DNA of 9,156 nucleotides, from positions 1 to 9,156 of the forward strand of contig JAUXBV010000087.1 in the NCBI GenBank assembly GCA_030619215.1, read 5' to 3'. The first letter of the stretch is position 1, and every line of letters begins with the position of its first letter. This stretch comes from Fibrobacterota bacterium. Its GTDB lineage: Bacteria; Fibrobacterota; Chitinivibrionia; Chitinivibrionales; JANQEN01. This document shows positions 1-6,636 of this stretch, one piece after another. The notes under the pieces are model-generated. The model was not told the DNA's origin and searched no databases. It saw nothing but the letters and a program-made list of their open reading frames with translations. The position numbers and the translations under genes are program-made.

Positions 1-410
1 TCATACTCTCGCTTCTTAAAGACAAGGATAAACGTGTCAGGGCAAATACTGTTGAAGCCCTTGAGAGCCTGGGGAATAAAAGAATGGCGCCTATTTTACT
101 GCGCTTCAGAAAAGATCCTAATAACAGGATACGGGGCAATGTTTTGAAGGCTCTCTATTCTTTGGGCAATACTGGAATTGAACCCGACCTTATGAATATG
201 CTTGAGTCTGATGATAATTTTATGAAAGCATCAGCTTTATGGGTAATATCACAGGTTAAAATATCATCGCAAAAAATCGAAGATACCGCAGGTTATTACC
301 TGTTATCTGATAATGAAATGATACTCAACAATGCAAAAAATGCGCTATCTGCAATAAATACCCCAAGATCCTCCGGTTATATCAAATACCTAGCTGATCT
401 CCACAAATAA
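1..410 (+). CDS. HEAT-repeat protein, C-terminal part (5' end outside window)
   Basis: The reading frame is open from the left edge (first full codon at position 3) to the TAA at 408-410, giving about 135 visible residues, so only the C-terminus is seen. The sequence shows helical repeats of about 30 residues. Motifs such as 'DKDKRVRANTVEALESLG', 'DPNNRIRGNVLKALYSLG' and 'SDDNFMKASALWVISQV' have the D..(V/I)R.....AL..LG pattern typical of HEAT/PBS-lyase-like repeats. Such repeats form protein-binding scaffolds; no catalytic residues are visible and the partner is unknown. The ATG at 84 lies inside a repeat and is unlikely to be the true start. The gene ends well before the flagellar promoter at 492, and nothing in the visible part ties it to motility. 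Confidence 0.8.
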   Translation, partial: ILSLLKDKDKRVRANTVEALESLGNKRMAPILLRFRKDPNNRIRGNVLKALYSLGNTGIEPDLMNMLESDDNFMKASALWVISQVKISSQKIEDTAGYYLLSDNEMILNNAKNALSAINTPRSSGYIKYLADLHK

Positions 411-427
411 TTGAAATATCTAAAATC

Positions 428-443
428 AGCAAAATTTATGCCA
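428..443 (-). promoter_or_regulatory. Sigma-54-like (-24/-12) promoter on the minus strand
   Basis: Read on the minus strand, 443 to 428 is TGGCATAAATTTTGCT. The GG and GC dinucleotides are 12 nt apart, as the sigma-54 consensus TGGCAC-N5-TTGCW requires, with one mismatch in the core. Transcription would start near 417 and run leftwards, antisense to the HEAT-repeat gene. The surroundings are AT-rich, so a chance match is possible, and no minus-strand gene is visible within the window for it to serve. Confidence 0.35.
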
Positions 444-491
444 TATCAGCCATTTTTGCCTTTTTTTTTAATTTTTTTTATAAATCCTGGT

Positions 492-518
492 TAAGGTAAA
501 GGCCAAAGGTACCGATAA
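492..518 (+). promoter_or_regulatory. Sigma-28 (FliA-type) promoter of flgM
   Basis: TAAG at 492-495, a 15-nt spacer, then ACCGATAA at 511-518, matches the sigma-28 consensus TAAA-N15-GCCGATAA at 3 of 4 and 7 of 8 positions. The start would fall near 525, giving a leader of about 130 nt before the flgM ATG. Sigma-28 control of its own anti-sigma gene is a known feedback arrangement. A T-rich tract at 461-480 lies just upstream. Confidence 0.6.
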
Positions 519-541
519 TAATAATAAGAAGGAAGAAGCTC

Positions 542-609
542 CTCCACCAGGGATGGAGTGAAAATGGGGGACTTTTCCAGGGATGGAAAATGGCTTCCAG
601 GGACGGAAG
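542..609 (+). promoter_or_regulatory. flgM leader: three tandem hairpins with GGA loops, candidate CsrA-binding array
   Basis: The motif CCAGGGAYGGA occurs three times, at 547-557, 577-587 and 597-607. Each copy sits in a small hairpin. The first is CTCCA (542-546) pairing with TGGAG (554-558), loop CCAGGGA. The second is TTTTCC (573-578) with GGAAAA (585-590), loop AGGGAT. The third is CTTCC (594-598) with GGAAG (605-609), loop AGGGAC. CsrA/RsmA proteins prefer ACARGGAUG-type sequences with GGA in a hairpin loop. The stems differ in sequence while the loops are kept, which suggests the structure matters. Further GGA motifs lie at 529-534 and in the Shine-Dalgarno stretch at 639-648. A csrA gene is in the same window. 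Confidence 0.6.
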
Positions 610-654
610 ATTTCCCCTTATACAAAACCATAAAGCAAGGAAAGGAGGACGGGT

Positions 655-960
655 ATGGACATCCAAGCAGTAAACGCAGCATACGGAAAATCCTATGATG
701 CTAAAAGACCCGGCAAGAAATCCGTCCATGCGCTTTCAAATGACATTAAATCTGAGAAGGTTGATATTTCAGATAAATCTTCAAAGAAGTCTTCAGAGAT
801 ACTTATGGTGAAAGCTGTTGTGGATGAAATATCGGAAATCAGGCTGGAAGTTGTCAAGGAGATTAAAGCCAGAATAAAGGCTAATGATTACCCGATAGAA
901 AATCATCTTGATGAAATGGTAAAGAAGATGATCCAGAGTAACATTTTGAATCCATTTTAA
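655..960 (+). CDS. flgM: FlgM, negative regulator of flagellin synthesis (anti-sigma-28)
   Basis: A 101-residue protein, the usual size for FlgM. FlgM binds sigma-28 in the cytoplasm and is exported through the finished hook, which releases late-gene transcription. The N-terminal half is polar and lysine/serine-rich, as expected for this intrinsically disordered family, and carries an EKVDISD segment (about 34-40). The C-terminal half has the conserved sigma-binding pattern: VVDEISEIR (about 55-63), then VVKEIKARIKANDYPI and a final amphipathic helix DEMVKKMI. The start is set by a strong AAAGGAGG at 641-648, 6 nt before the ATG. The gene stands alone, between a sigma-28-type promoter and an intrinsic terminator, and its leader carries three GGA-loop hairpins that could place its translation under CsrA. 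Confidence 0.88.
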   Translation: MDIQAVNAAYGKSYDAKRPGKKSVHALSNDIKSEKVDISDKSSKKSSEILMVKAVVDEISEIRLEVVKEIKARIKANDYPIENHLDEMVKKMIQSNILNPF

Positions 961-993
961 ATTCGCCGACAACCTTAATTAGTTATAGCTATT

Positions 994-1028
994 AAAAGGC
1001 CGGAGGGAATGTCTCTCCGGCCTTTTTT
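994..1028 (+). terminator. Intrinsic terminator after flgM
   Basis: GGCCGGAG (998-1005) pairs perfectly with CTCCGGCC (1015-1022) around a 9-nt loop. AAAA at 994-997 extends the stem into the T tract (1023-1028). This is a textbook rho-independent terminator 33 nt after the flgM stop codon, separating flgM from the flgJ operon. Confidence 0.93.
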
Positions 1029-1252
1029 CTTTCTTCTCCAAACCTGAACCGTCACGAATAAAGTAACTTGATTTCCTCTAGTAAATTGATCAAATTCGAT
1101 TGCACCTAACCCCTTAACATTTCGGCAGATAATTGAACAAACTTTAGCCATTTTTTACAGGTGGCAAAATCAGCCGACTGATAGAACTTTTTTACCGCTC
1201 AGGCTTCAATAATTTTATTCGCAATGCATTGATAATATATAAGTTATAACTT

Positions 1253-1268
1253 TGGCATATCAATTGCA
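1253..1268 (+). promoter_or_regulatory. Sigma-54 promoter of the flgJ-flgN-flgK-flgL operon
   Basis: TGGCATATCAATTGCA matches TGGCAC-N5-TTGCA with one mismatch, and GG (1254-1255) and GC (1266-1267) are correctly 12 nt apart. The start would be near 1279, leaving a 22-nt leader before the ATG at 1301. A sigma-70 reading is poor here because no -10 sits at the right distance. The rest of the gene-free stretch 1029-1252 holds no ORF I can support; it could contain enhancer sites for a sigma-54 activator. Confidence 0.75.
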
Positions 1269-1300
1269 TATTTATTGGTCGTAAACCGAGTCAGGAAATT

Positions 1301-2119
1301 ATGATTACATCACCAATACCAAATAATCAAAATAATCCCCATAACAATCCGGCTTCAAGAAACTTGAAAGTCGCCCGCGAATTTGAAGCTTTGTTTACTT
1401 CCATGATGATGAAGTCAATGCGAAAAACCGTTTTTGACAACGGCTTTGTACCAAAAAGCATCGGCGAAAGAATCTACACCGACCTTCTTGACTTAGAGTA
1501 TTCAAAAATAATCTCAAACAATGCCTCATTCGGCCTTGCCGAGCAGATAGTAAAGCAGATCGAAAGTACCGGGGACAAAAGCGGCATCATGAAGGCACTG
1601 CAGGGAATTGGAAACCAGTCCTGGATGATAGACCCGCGCTTCATCCCGGAGCAGGTAAAACTGCCGTCGGTAAAGTCCCTGTCCCAGCGCGTAGCACACT
1701 GGAATACTTATATCGATGAAGCAAGCTCGGCATTTAATGTTGACAGGAACCTCATTGCAGCAGTCATTGCCCAGGAATCGGCAGGCAATCCTTATGCAGT
1801 ATCCAGAGCTGGAGCTAAGGGGCTTATGCAGCTTATGGACTCAACAGCAAGGGATTTAGGTGTTAAACAGGTATTTAATCCGCAAGAAAATATTATGGCC
1901 GGGACCAAATATCTCGACCATCTCCTGAAAGAATTTAAGGGGAATGAAACCCTGGCCCTTGCTTCATATAATGCAGGCCCTAATGCGGTAAAGAAATATA
2001 ACGGGGTTCCACCATATAAAGAAACTCAAAACTACATTGGGCGTGTTCTTCTTTTACGGGATAAATTTCAGCAACACGCCGAAGCACAAAGCATGGATAA
2101 ATCGGAAAACGGAGAATAG
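1301..2119 (+). CDS. flgJ: FlgJ-type rod-binding protein fused to a lytic transglycosylase (SLT) domain
   Basis: A 272-residue two-domain protein. Residues about 20-90 match the FlgJ rod-binding domain (VAREFEALFTSMMMKSMRKT, then GERIYTDLLDLEYSK). Residues about 130-258 are a soluble-lytic-transglycosylase fold: catalytic Glu159 in AVIAQESAGNP, then GLMQLM (174-179), ASYNAGP (221-227) and ETQNYI (241-246). It probably acts in the periplasm, capping or scaffolding the rod while cutting peptidoglycan glycan strands so the rod can pass. The enteric FlgJ instead carries a glucosaminidase (GH73-type) domain. No signal peptide is seen, consistent with export through the flagellar apparatus. The start has AGGAA at 1293-1297 and lies just downstream of a sigma-54 promoter. 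The stop codon abuts the start of flgN. Confidence 0.9.
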   Translation: MITSPIPNNQNNPHNNPASRNLKVAREFEALFTSMMMKSMRKTVFDNGFVPKSIGERIYTDLLDLEYSKIISNNASFGLAEQIVKQIESTGDKSGIMKALQGIGNQSWMIDPRFIPEQVKLPSVKSLSQRVAHWNTYIDEASSAFNVDRNLIAAVIAQESAGNPYAVSRAGAKGLMQLMDSTARDLGVKQVFNPQENIMAGTKYLDHLLKEFKGNETLALASYNAGPNAVKKYNGVPPYKETQNYIGRVLLLRDKFQQHAEAQSMDKSENGE

Positions 2120-2121
2120 TG

Positions 2122-2622
2122 ATGAAAAAACAATTTGACGAATTAAAATCAATATTGGCTGATGAAGTGACAATACATAATGAGGTTGTTAAAACTGCTT
2201 CCGAATTAAATAAGGCTATTAAAGAAAAAAATGTTGATTTGGTACAAATGTTAACAGCCAGATACGATACCTACATCGGGCAGATTGAAATCCTGGAAGT
2301 AAGGCGCCTTGAGTTGTGTGACAATATTGCCAAAGCCCTGAAACCGCAAAACCATCATATGAATTTACAAAATATCATCGCTATTATGCCAAAGGAGTTG
2401 CAGAAGTCTTTTTCTGAATTACGCAAATCATTAAAAAGCAAGATTAATGAACTGGTACGAATTAATACTTCTAACCAGCTTTTGCTTAATGAATCGTTGG
2501 AAGTAATTAAAAAAAATTTTGAGATGGTCAGCCAGTTCCAAAACAAGTTCGCCGGATATAAACAAACCGGTACCATGGATAAAAAAACGGTTAAAAAGAG
2601 TATTGTCAACCAAATAGCATAA
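2122..2622 (+). CDS. flgN: FlgN-family export chaperone for FlgK and FlgL
   Basis: About 166 residues, close to the usual length of FlgN. The protein is predicted to be almost entirely helical and charged (an N-terminal stretch of LKSILADEVTIHNEVVKTA, then ELNKAIKEKNVD and a long C-terminal coiled-coil-like region with NTSNQLLLNESLEVIKKNF). This is the FlgN pattern, although sequence conservation in the family is weak. FlgN is a cytoplasmic chaperone that delivers the hook-filament junction proteins to the export gate, and the two genes immediately downstream are exactly those clients. Two starts are possible: GTG at 2119, overlapping the flgJ stop (TAGTG), or ATG at 2122. GGAG at 2111-2114 is 7 nt from the ATG and 4 nt from the GTG, so I chose the ATG. 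Translation is likely coupled to flgJ. Confidence 0.82.
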   Translation: MKKQFDELKSILADEVTIHNEVVKTASELNKAIKEKNVDLVQMLTARYDTYIGQIEILEVRRLELCDNIAKALKPQNHHMNLQNIIAIMPKELQKSFSELRKSLKSKINELVRINTSNQLLLNESLEVIKKNFEMVSQFQNKFAGYKQTGTMDKKTVKKSIVNQIA

Positions 2623-2632
2623 GAAGGAAAAT

Positions 2633-4321
2633 ATGAGTCTCTTTTCAGTATTAGGAATCGGAACACGCGGGCTGATGGCTTCACAGCTCGGAATGGACAT
2701 TACAGGGCAAAATATTGCCAATGCAGATGTGGAAGGTTATTCACGAAAAAGACTCAACATGACCGCCGCATACCGCTACGATGAAAAATACGGCCAAATG
2801 GGATTCGGCGTCGATGTTATAAATATAGAGCGGATCCGGGATGAATATATCGATCAGCAGATACGCGGCCAGAATAGAGAGGTCGGCTATTACGAAGAGA
2901 TAGACCACACATTGGAAGCTGTCGAAAACATTATAATGGAACCAAGCGATACGGGAATAATGCATTTTATCGACCAGTTCTTTGACAGCTGGGAAAACCT
3001 TGCCAACAACCCGGCTGATATTGCTTCAAGAACCATGGTCAGGACCAATGGAGAGATCCTCACCAATACATTTAACAATGTATCCTCGGAGCTGCGTAAC
3101 CTGCGCAATACCCGAAATGACGAAATCAGGAACAAAGTTGAAGAGGTAAACGGGCTCGTTAATGGAATTTTCAACCTCAATAAAGAGATTGCTGCCGTGG
3201 AAATCAAGAACCAGCACGCAAATGACAGCCGCGACCGCCGCGATCTTCTCCTTAAAAAATTGTCGAAGATTATTGAGATTAATGTAATTGAAAATGACCT
3301 GGGCCAGGTTACCGTAACAACGTCGGGCAATATAATCGTATCCCCGGTTGATGTGCAGGAGCTTGAAATAACCACAACGGTTTTTACACGTCCTGACGGT
3401 ACAAACTACAGTGATATCGGCGTCAGGTTCAGTAAATCGATGCGCCCATACATTCCTACCGGAGGGGAAATAAAAGGGCTTTTCGACTCACGTGATATCT
3501 ATATCCCGGAATATGAAAGCTGGCTTGACACACTCGCAGTAGGCCTTGCCCAAACGATAAACGCCCAGCACGTATTAGGTTATAACCTGATGGGCTATAA
3601 CGGGTTCAATTTCTTTAACCCCCAGGTTACCGGCGCTTCGGATATAAACCTGTCGGCAACGGTGCTTTCCGATATAAAAAACATTGCTGCGGCACTGGGG
3701 CAGGCAACACAGCCGGCATTAACGAACAATGTAGCCTCAGGCGCCCTTAACTTTGGCGCCATATATCAGCTTACCACAGACGGTGTAGCGTCTACCGGGT
3801 CTGCCGACCCTGACAATGCACAAAACATTGTGCAGGGAACGGTTGTCGTAACAATTGGCGGTAATGCTCTGATAGAAGGTGTTGACTATAGCGTAAACTA
3901 CCTGACCGGTACAATACAGATGCTCCATAATGGATACGATAATAATCCGATAAATGTGGATTTCGATTATATGTCCGGCGGTTTCCCGGGTCCGGGAAAT
4001 AATGAAAATGCCATTGAGATAGCTAAGCTGCGCCATGAGTTAACCATGTCACCCGATCCGCTTGGTAACCCGACAGCAACATTTGATCAATATTACAGCA
4101 CATTTATCGGCCGGCTCGGGTTTGCCCGTAACGAGGCGGCATCAAACCTTGAAACCAGGGAGTTTCTCATTGAGCAATACGAAACACACCAGGATTCAAT
4201 AGCCGGAGTATCACTGGATGAAGAGATGGTTGAATTGATTAAATTTCAGCATACGTATCAGGCAGCAGCCCGTATCATAACAACGGCAAACGCAATGCTG
4301 GATGTATTGATGAATATCTAA
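2633..4321 (+). CDS. flgK: FlgK, flagellar hook-associated protein 1
   Basis: A 562-residue hook-filament junction protein. The N-terminus has the flagellar rod/hook signature (SVLGIGTRGLMASQLGM, then GQNIANADVEGYSRKR at about 25-40). The C-terminus has the matching helix, with SLDEEMVELIKFQHTYQAAA and a final TTANAMLDVL. These two ends form the D0/D1 coiled-coil core. The middle holds an extra beta-rich region (about 372-450) with a G..LIEGVDYSVNY..GTI motif that recurs in FlgL. The start is set by GAAGGA at 2623-2628, and the gene begins 10 nt after flgN. It is exported unfolded with FlgN help and assembles on the distal end of the hook. Confidence 0.96.
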   Translation: MSLFSVLGIGTRGLMASQLGMDITGQNIANADVEGYSRKRLNMTAAYRYDEKYGQMGFGVDVINIERIRDEYIDQQIRGQNREVGYYEEIDHTLEAVENIIMEPSDTGIMHFIDQFFDSWENLANNPADIASRTMVRTNGEILTNTFNNVSSELRNLRNTRNDEIRNKVEEVNGLVNGIFNLNKEIAAVEIKNQHANDSRDRRDLLLKKLSKIIEINVIENDLGQVTVTTSGNIIVSPVDVQELEITTTVFTRPDGTNYSDIGVRFSKSMRPYIPTGGEIKGLFDSRDIYIPEYESWLDTLAVGLAQTINAQHVLGYNLMGYNGFNFFNPQVTGASDINLSATVLSDIKNIAAALGQATQPALTNNVASGALNFGAIYQLTTDGVASTGSADPDNAQNIVQGTVVVTIGGNALIEGVDYSVNYLTGTIQMLHNGYDNNPINVDFDYMSGGFPGPGNNENAIEIAKLRHELTMSPDPLGNPTATFDQYYSTFIGRLGFARNEAASNLETREFLIEQYETHQDSIAGVSLDEEMVELIKFQHTYQAAARIITTANAMLDVLMNI

Positions 4322-4336
4322 ATTCGGAGAAGAGCT

Positions 4337-5572
4337 ATGAGAATAACATACAGAACGGTCAGTCGACACACGCAATATGTTATTAACGACCGGTATAACG
4401 ACCTGGCAAGGCTGCAGGAGATGCTTGCAACCGGTAAAAGGCTGCTCCGCCCCTCAGACGACCCGGTTGACGTTGCAAACGATCTGCAGCTTCGGACGAA
4501 ATTAAAACAGTTGAGCCAGCTCAAGAAAAATATGAAGGATGGCCTTGCATTTATGCAGGTAACCGACACTGCCATGATGAGCATCGATACTCTCCTTCAA
4601 AGGCTGCGCGAGCTGGCAATTCAGGCGTCGTCCGATACGCTTTCCGATAAAGAACGCCTCTATATTGCCAGCGAGGTTGAGCAGCTTACAAGGCAGTTCA
4701 TTTCACTGACCGATACAATGTACAAAGGGGACTATGTTTTTGCCGGAACCCAGACAAAAATAATGCCGTTTCCTATTGAATCATCACAGGCGAAAACACC
4801 GCAAGACTATACCAATCTGGAAATGGCCTACTATGATGCCTCGGCAGTTGCTCCCGGAACACCGGTACAGATTTTTGACGCCTTTACCGGCGATGCCATC
4901 ACCAATATCATTCCGGGAACCTTTAATTTAAGGGTAGCGGGAACTACCTATTATGAGGGCACGGACTTCACCATTGATTATGCTAATGGAACAATCACCA
5001 TTCTTCCTACCGGCCCCAATGCTGCACTGCTTTCTGCGGACGTATTAAACGGCAACATTGCCGGAGTTCCCAACTATTCCTTTAACGGGTTTCAAATCAC
5101 CTTTGAATATGTTGGCAAAGGAGAAGATATTTACGGGGACCCAGTTAACAACGACGGCCATATTCTTCGTGAAATTGAATCGGGTATTGTTACGCCCATT
5201 AATATAACCGCAAATGAGCTTCTCATCCATTATGAGACAGGAACCAACCTGCTGGAAACATTTATAGCTTTCGGGCAAAGCCTGATTCAGAATGACCGGC
5301 CAAACATAGTAAATGCAATAACGAATATTGACATTGGATTCAGCACGGTCCTTGCTGCACAGGCGAAAAACGGAGCGCGGGTAAACCGTTTTGATATTAC
5401 ATTGGAAAGAAATGAATCACAGTATATCGAAACATCACGATTGCAGTCGGAAATAGAAGATACGGAATATGCTGAAACAGCAACGAAATTTGCAGTTGCG
5501 CAGATGGTATATAACGCGGCATTGCAGGCAGCGGCAAAAATCATTCAGCCTTCATTGGTCAATTTTCTCTAA
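4337..5572 (+). CDS. flgL: FlgL, flagellar hook-associated protein 3
   Basis: A 411-residue protein, longer than the enteric form (about 317 residues). It has the flagellin-like N-terminus of FlgL (MRITYRTVSRHTQYVI, ATGKRLLRPSDDPVDVAN, then LRELAIQASSDTLSDKER and GDYVFAGTQT) and the C-terminal helix region ending KIIQPSLVNFL. The extra length is a central beta-rich insertion (about 171-262) with a YYEGTDFTIDYANGTI motif resembling one in the upstream flgK product. FlgL forms the second ring of the hook-filament junction, on which flagellin polymerises. GGAG at 4326-4329 lies 7 nt before the ATG, and the gene starts 15 nt after flgK, so it is the last gene of the operon. No clear terminator follows; the 5573-5650 stretch is AT-rich. 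Confidence 0.95.
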   Translation: MRITYRTVSRHTQYVINDRYNDLARLQEMLATGKRLLRPSDDPVDVANDLQLRTKLKQLSQLKKNMKDGLAFMQVTDTAMMSIDTLLQRLRELAIQASSDTLSDKERLYIASEVEQLTRQFISLTDTMYKGDYVFAGTQTKIMPFPIESSQAKTPQDYTNLEMAYYDASAVAPGTPVQIFDAFTGDAITNIIPGTFNLRVAGTTYYEGTDFTIDYANGTITILPTGPNAALLSADVLNGNIAGVPNYSFNGFQITFEYVGKGEDIYGDPVNNDGHILREIESGIVTPINITANELLIHYETGTNLLETFIAFGQSLIQNDRPNIVNAITNIDIGFSTVLAAQAKNGARVNRFDITLERNESQYIETSRLQSEIEDTEYAETATKFAVAQMVYNAALQAAAKIIQPSLVNFL

Positions 5573-5651
5573 CGATAGGAATTTTTTACCTATTACAATA
5601 TTTAAAGGATAAAAAAGCGCTAAACAGTATCATTTTAAGGGAATTTACTTT

Positions 5652-5667
5652 TGGCATACATTTCGCT
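5652..5667 (+). promoter_or_regulatory. Sigma-54 promoter of the flagellin gene (overlaps a sigma-70-like reading)
   Basis: TGGCATACATTTCGCT has GG (5653-5654) and GC (5665-5666) exactly 12 nt apart and departs from TGGCACRNNNNTTGCW at only two positions. It resembles the flgJ promoter at 1253. The start would be near 5678. The same stretch also reads as sigma-70: TTGGCA (5651-5656), 16-nt spacer, TATAAT (5673-5678). Sequence alone does not settle which is used. I see no sigma-28 promoter for this flagellin. Confidence 0.6.
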
Positions 5668-5697
5668 CATAATATAATCGGCATGGAAGCAAGGCAT

Positions 5698-5768
5698 GGT
5701 CAGGAAGACCTAAGAGGCAGTCGTTCTTGCGGCTGCAGGGATGCAAAATTAAAACAGAAAGGGAGGAT
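5698..5768 (+). promoter_or_regulatory. Flagellin leader with candidate CsrA sites
   Basis: The predicted leader has four GGA motifs. One is ATGGA at 5683-5687, just upstream of this interval. The second is AGGAA (5702-5706), the loop of a perfect 4-bp hairpin, GGTC (5698-5701) with GACC (5707-5710). The third is AGGGAT (5737-5742), flanked by TGC/GCA and preceded by a 7-bp stem (5717-5723 with 5730-5736, one G-U pair) that would compete with the TGC/GCA pairing. The fourth is the Shine-Dalgarno AAAGGGAGGAT (5758-5768). This resembles the Bacillus hag leader, where CsrA binds an upstream site and a site overlapping the Shine-Dalgarno. Confidence 0.5.
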
Positions 5769-5773
5769 ACACT

Positions 5774-6619
5774 ATGCCTCGAATCATTCATAATGTACCG
5801 GCTATGGTAACAGGCCAGGCATTACGCAGAGCCGGCCGCCATATTGCAAAATCTCTTGAAAAGCTTTCAACCGGCCTGCGCATTAACCGCGCAGCAGACG
5901 ATGCTGCCGGATTAAGTATTTCAGAACAGCTGCGTACGCAATGTCGCGGACTTGCCATGGGCAACCGCAACATTCAGGACGGCATGTCTATGTTAAATAT
6001 CGCTGAAGGTGCACTTATCGAAATAGAAGATATGCTTCAGAGGTGCCGCGAGCTTTCAATCCAGGCTGCGAATGACACACTGACATCAAAAGAGCGGTCA
6101 TACATTAATGTCGAATTCAGCCAGTTGAAGGAAGAAATCGACCGTATTGCCAATGGTACCCAGTATAACAGCCAGAAACTGCTTAACGGCGATACAAACA
6201 GCCCCTGGGCGGTAGGCGGAGTCCTTCATGTGGGCCCCAACGACGACATTATTACCGATGAAATAATAATAACGATCGGCTCAATTACGACGGGCGGCAT
6301 GGGAATAAACGGTACGAACTGTATTCCCACATCACAGACCGATGCGGTTGCCGCAATAAGCGCACTTGATGTCGCTATTGACTCCGTCAACAGGCTGAGA
6401 TCGGAACTTGGTGCGAAATTCAACCGCCTTGAACATGCCCTTAACAACCAGGAGAATCAGGAACAGAACATGCAGGCTGCAGAATCGATAATCCGTGACA
6501 CTGACTTTGCTTCAGAATCAACAAATTTTACCCGCTGGCAGATATTGCAGCAGTCCTCGACTGCCATGCTTGCGCAGGCAAATGTGATTCCGCAGAGCGT
6601 TCTCAGTCTTCTTCAATAA
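5774..6619 (+). CDS. fliC: Flagellin, the filament subunit (short form)
   Basis: A 281-residue flagellin. The N-terminal D0/D1 region carries the family hallmarks: LEKLSTGLRINRAADDAAGL (29-47), NIQDGMSMLNIAEGAL (66-81) and QRCRELSIQAAND (89-101). The C-terminal region has SELGAKFNRLEHALNN (210-225), then RDTDFASEST and a terminal QANVIPQSVLSLL. Only about 45 residues separate the two conserved halves, so the surface-exposed D2/D3 domains are essentially absent and the filament should be smooth. Three cysteines (57, 91, 183) are unusual for a flagellin. The start has a strong AAAGGGAGGAT (5758-5768). It is monocistronic, with its own promoter and terminator, and its leader has candidate CsrA sites. 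FliS and FliD are not in the window. Confidence 0.96.
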   Translation: MPRIIHNVPAMVTGQALRRAGRHIAKSLEKLSTGLRINRAADDAAGLSISEQLRTQCRGLAMGNRNIQDGMSMLNIAEGALIEIEDMLQRCRELSIQAANDTLTSKERSYINVEFSQLKEEIDRIANGTQYNSQKLLNGDTNSPWAVGGVLHVGPNDDIITDEIIITIGSITTGGMGINGTNCIPTSQTDAVAAISALDVAIDSVNRLRSELGAKFNRLEHALNNQENQEQNMQAAESIIRDTDFASESTNFTRWQILQQSSTAMLAQANVIPQSVLSLLQ

Positions 6620-6636
6620 ATAGAGAGAGAGCATAC

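Noticed and set aside
547..607. Three spaced repeats read as a CRISPR-like array
   Set aside because: The repeats are only 11 nt and the spacers 19 and 9 nt, without uniform length; the hairpin-loop explanation fits better.
478..729. Minus-strand reading frames of 83 and 63 residues across the flgM leader
   Set aside because: They overlap the flgM promoter, the hairpin array and the flgM 5' end, have no recognisable motif, and arise from the pyrimidine-rich complement of the GGA repeats.
2890..3375. 161-residue minus-strand frame inside flgK
   Set aside because: It is antisense to the well-conserved FlgK N-terminal half, is serine/arginine/leucine-rich as expected from a shadow frame, and matches no family I know.
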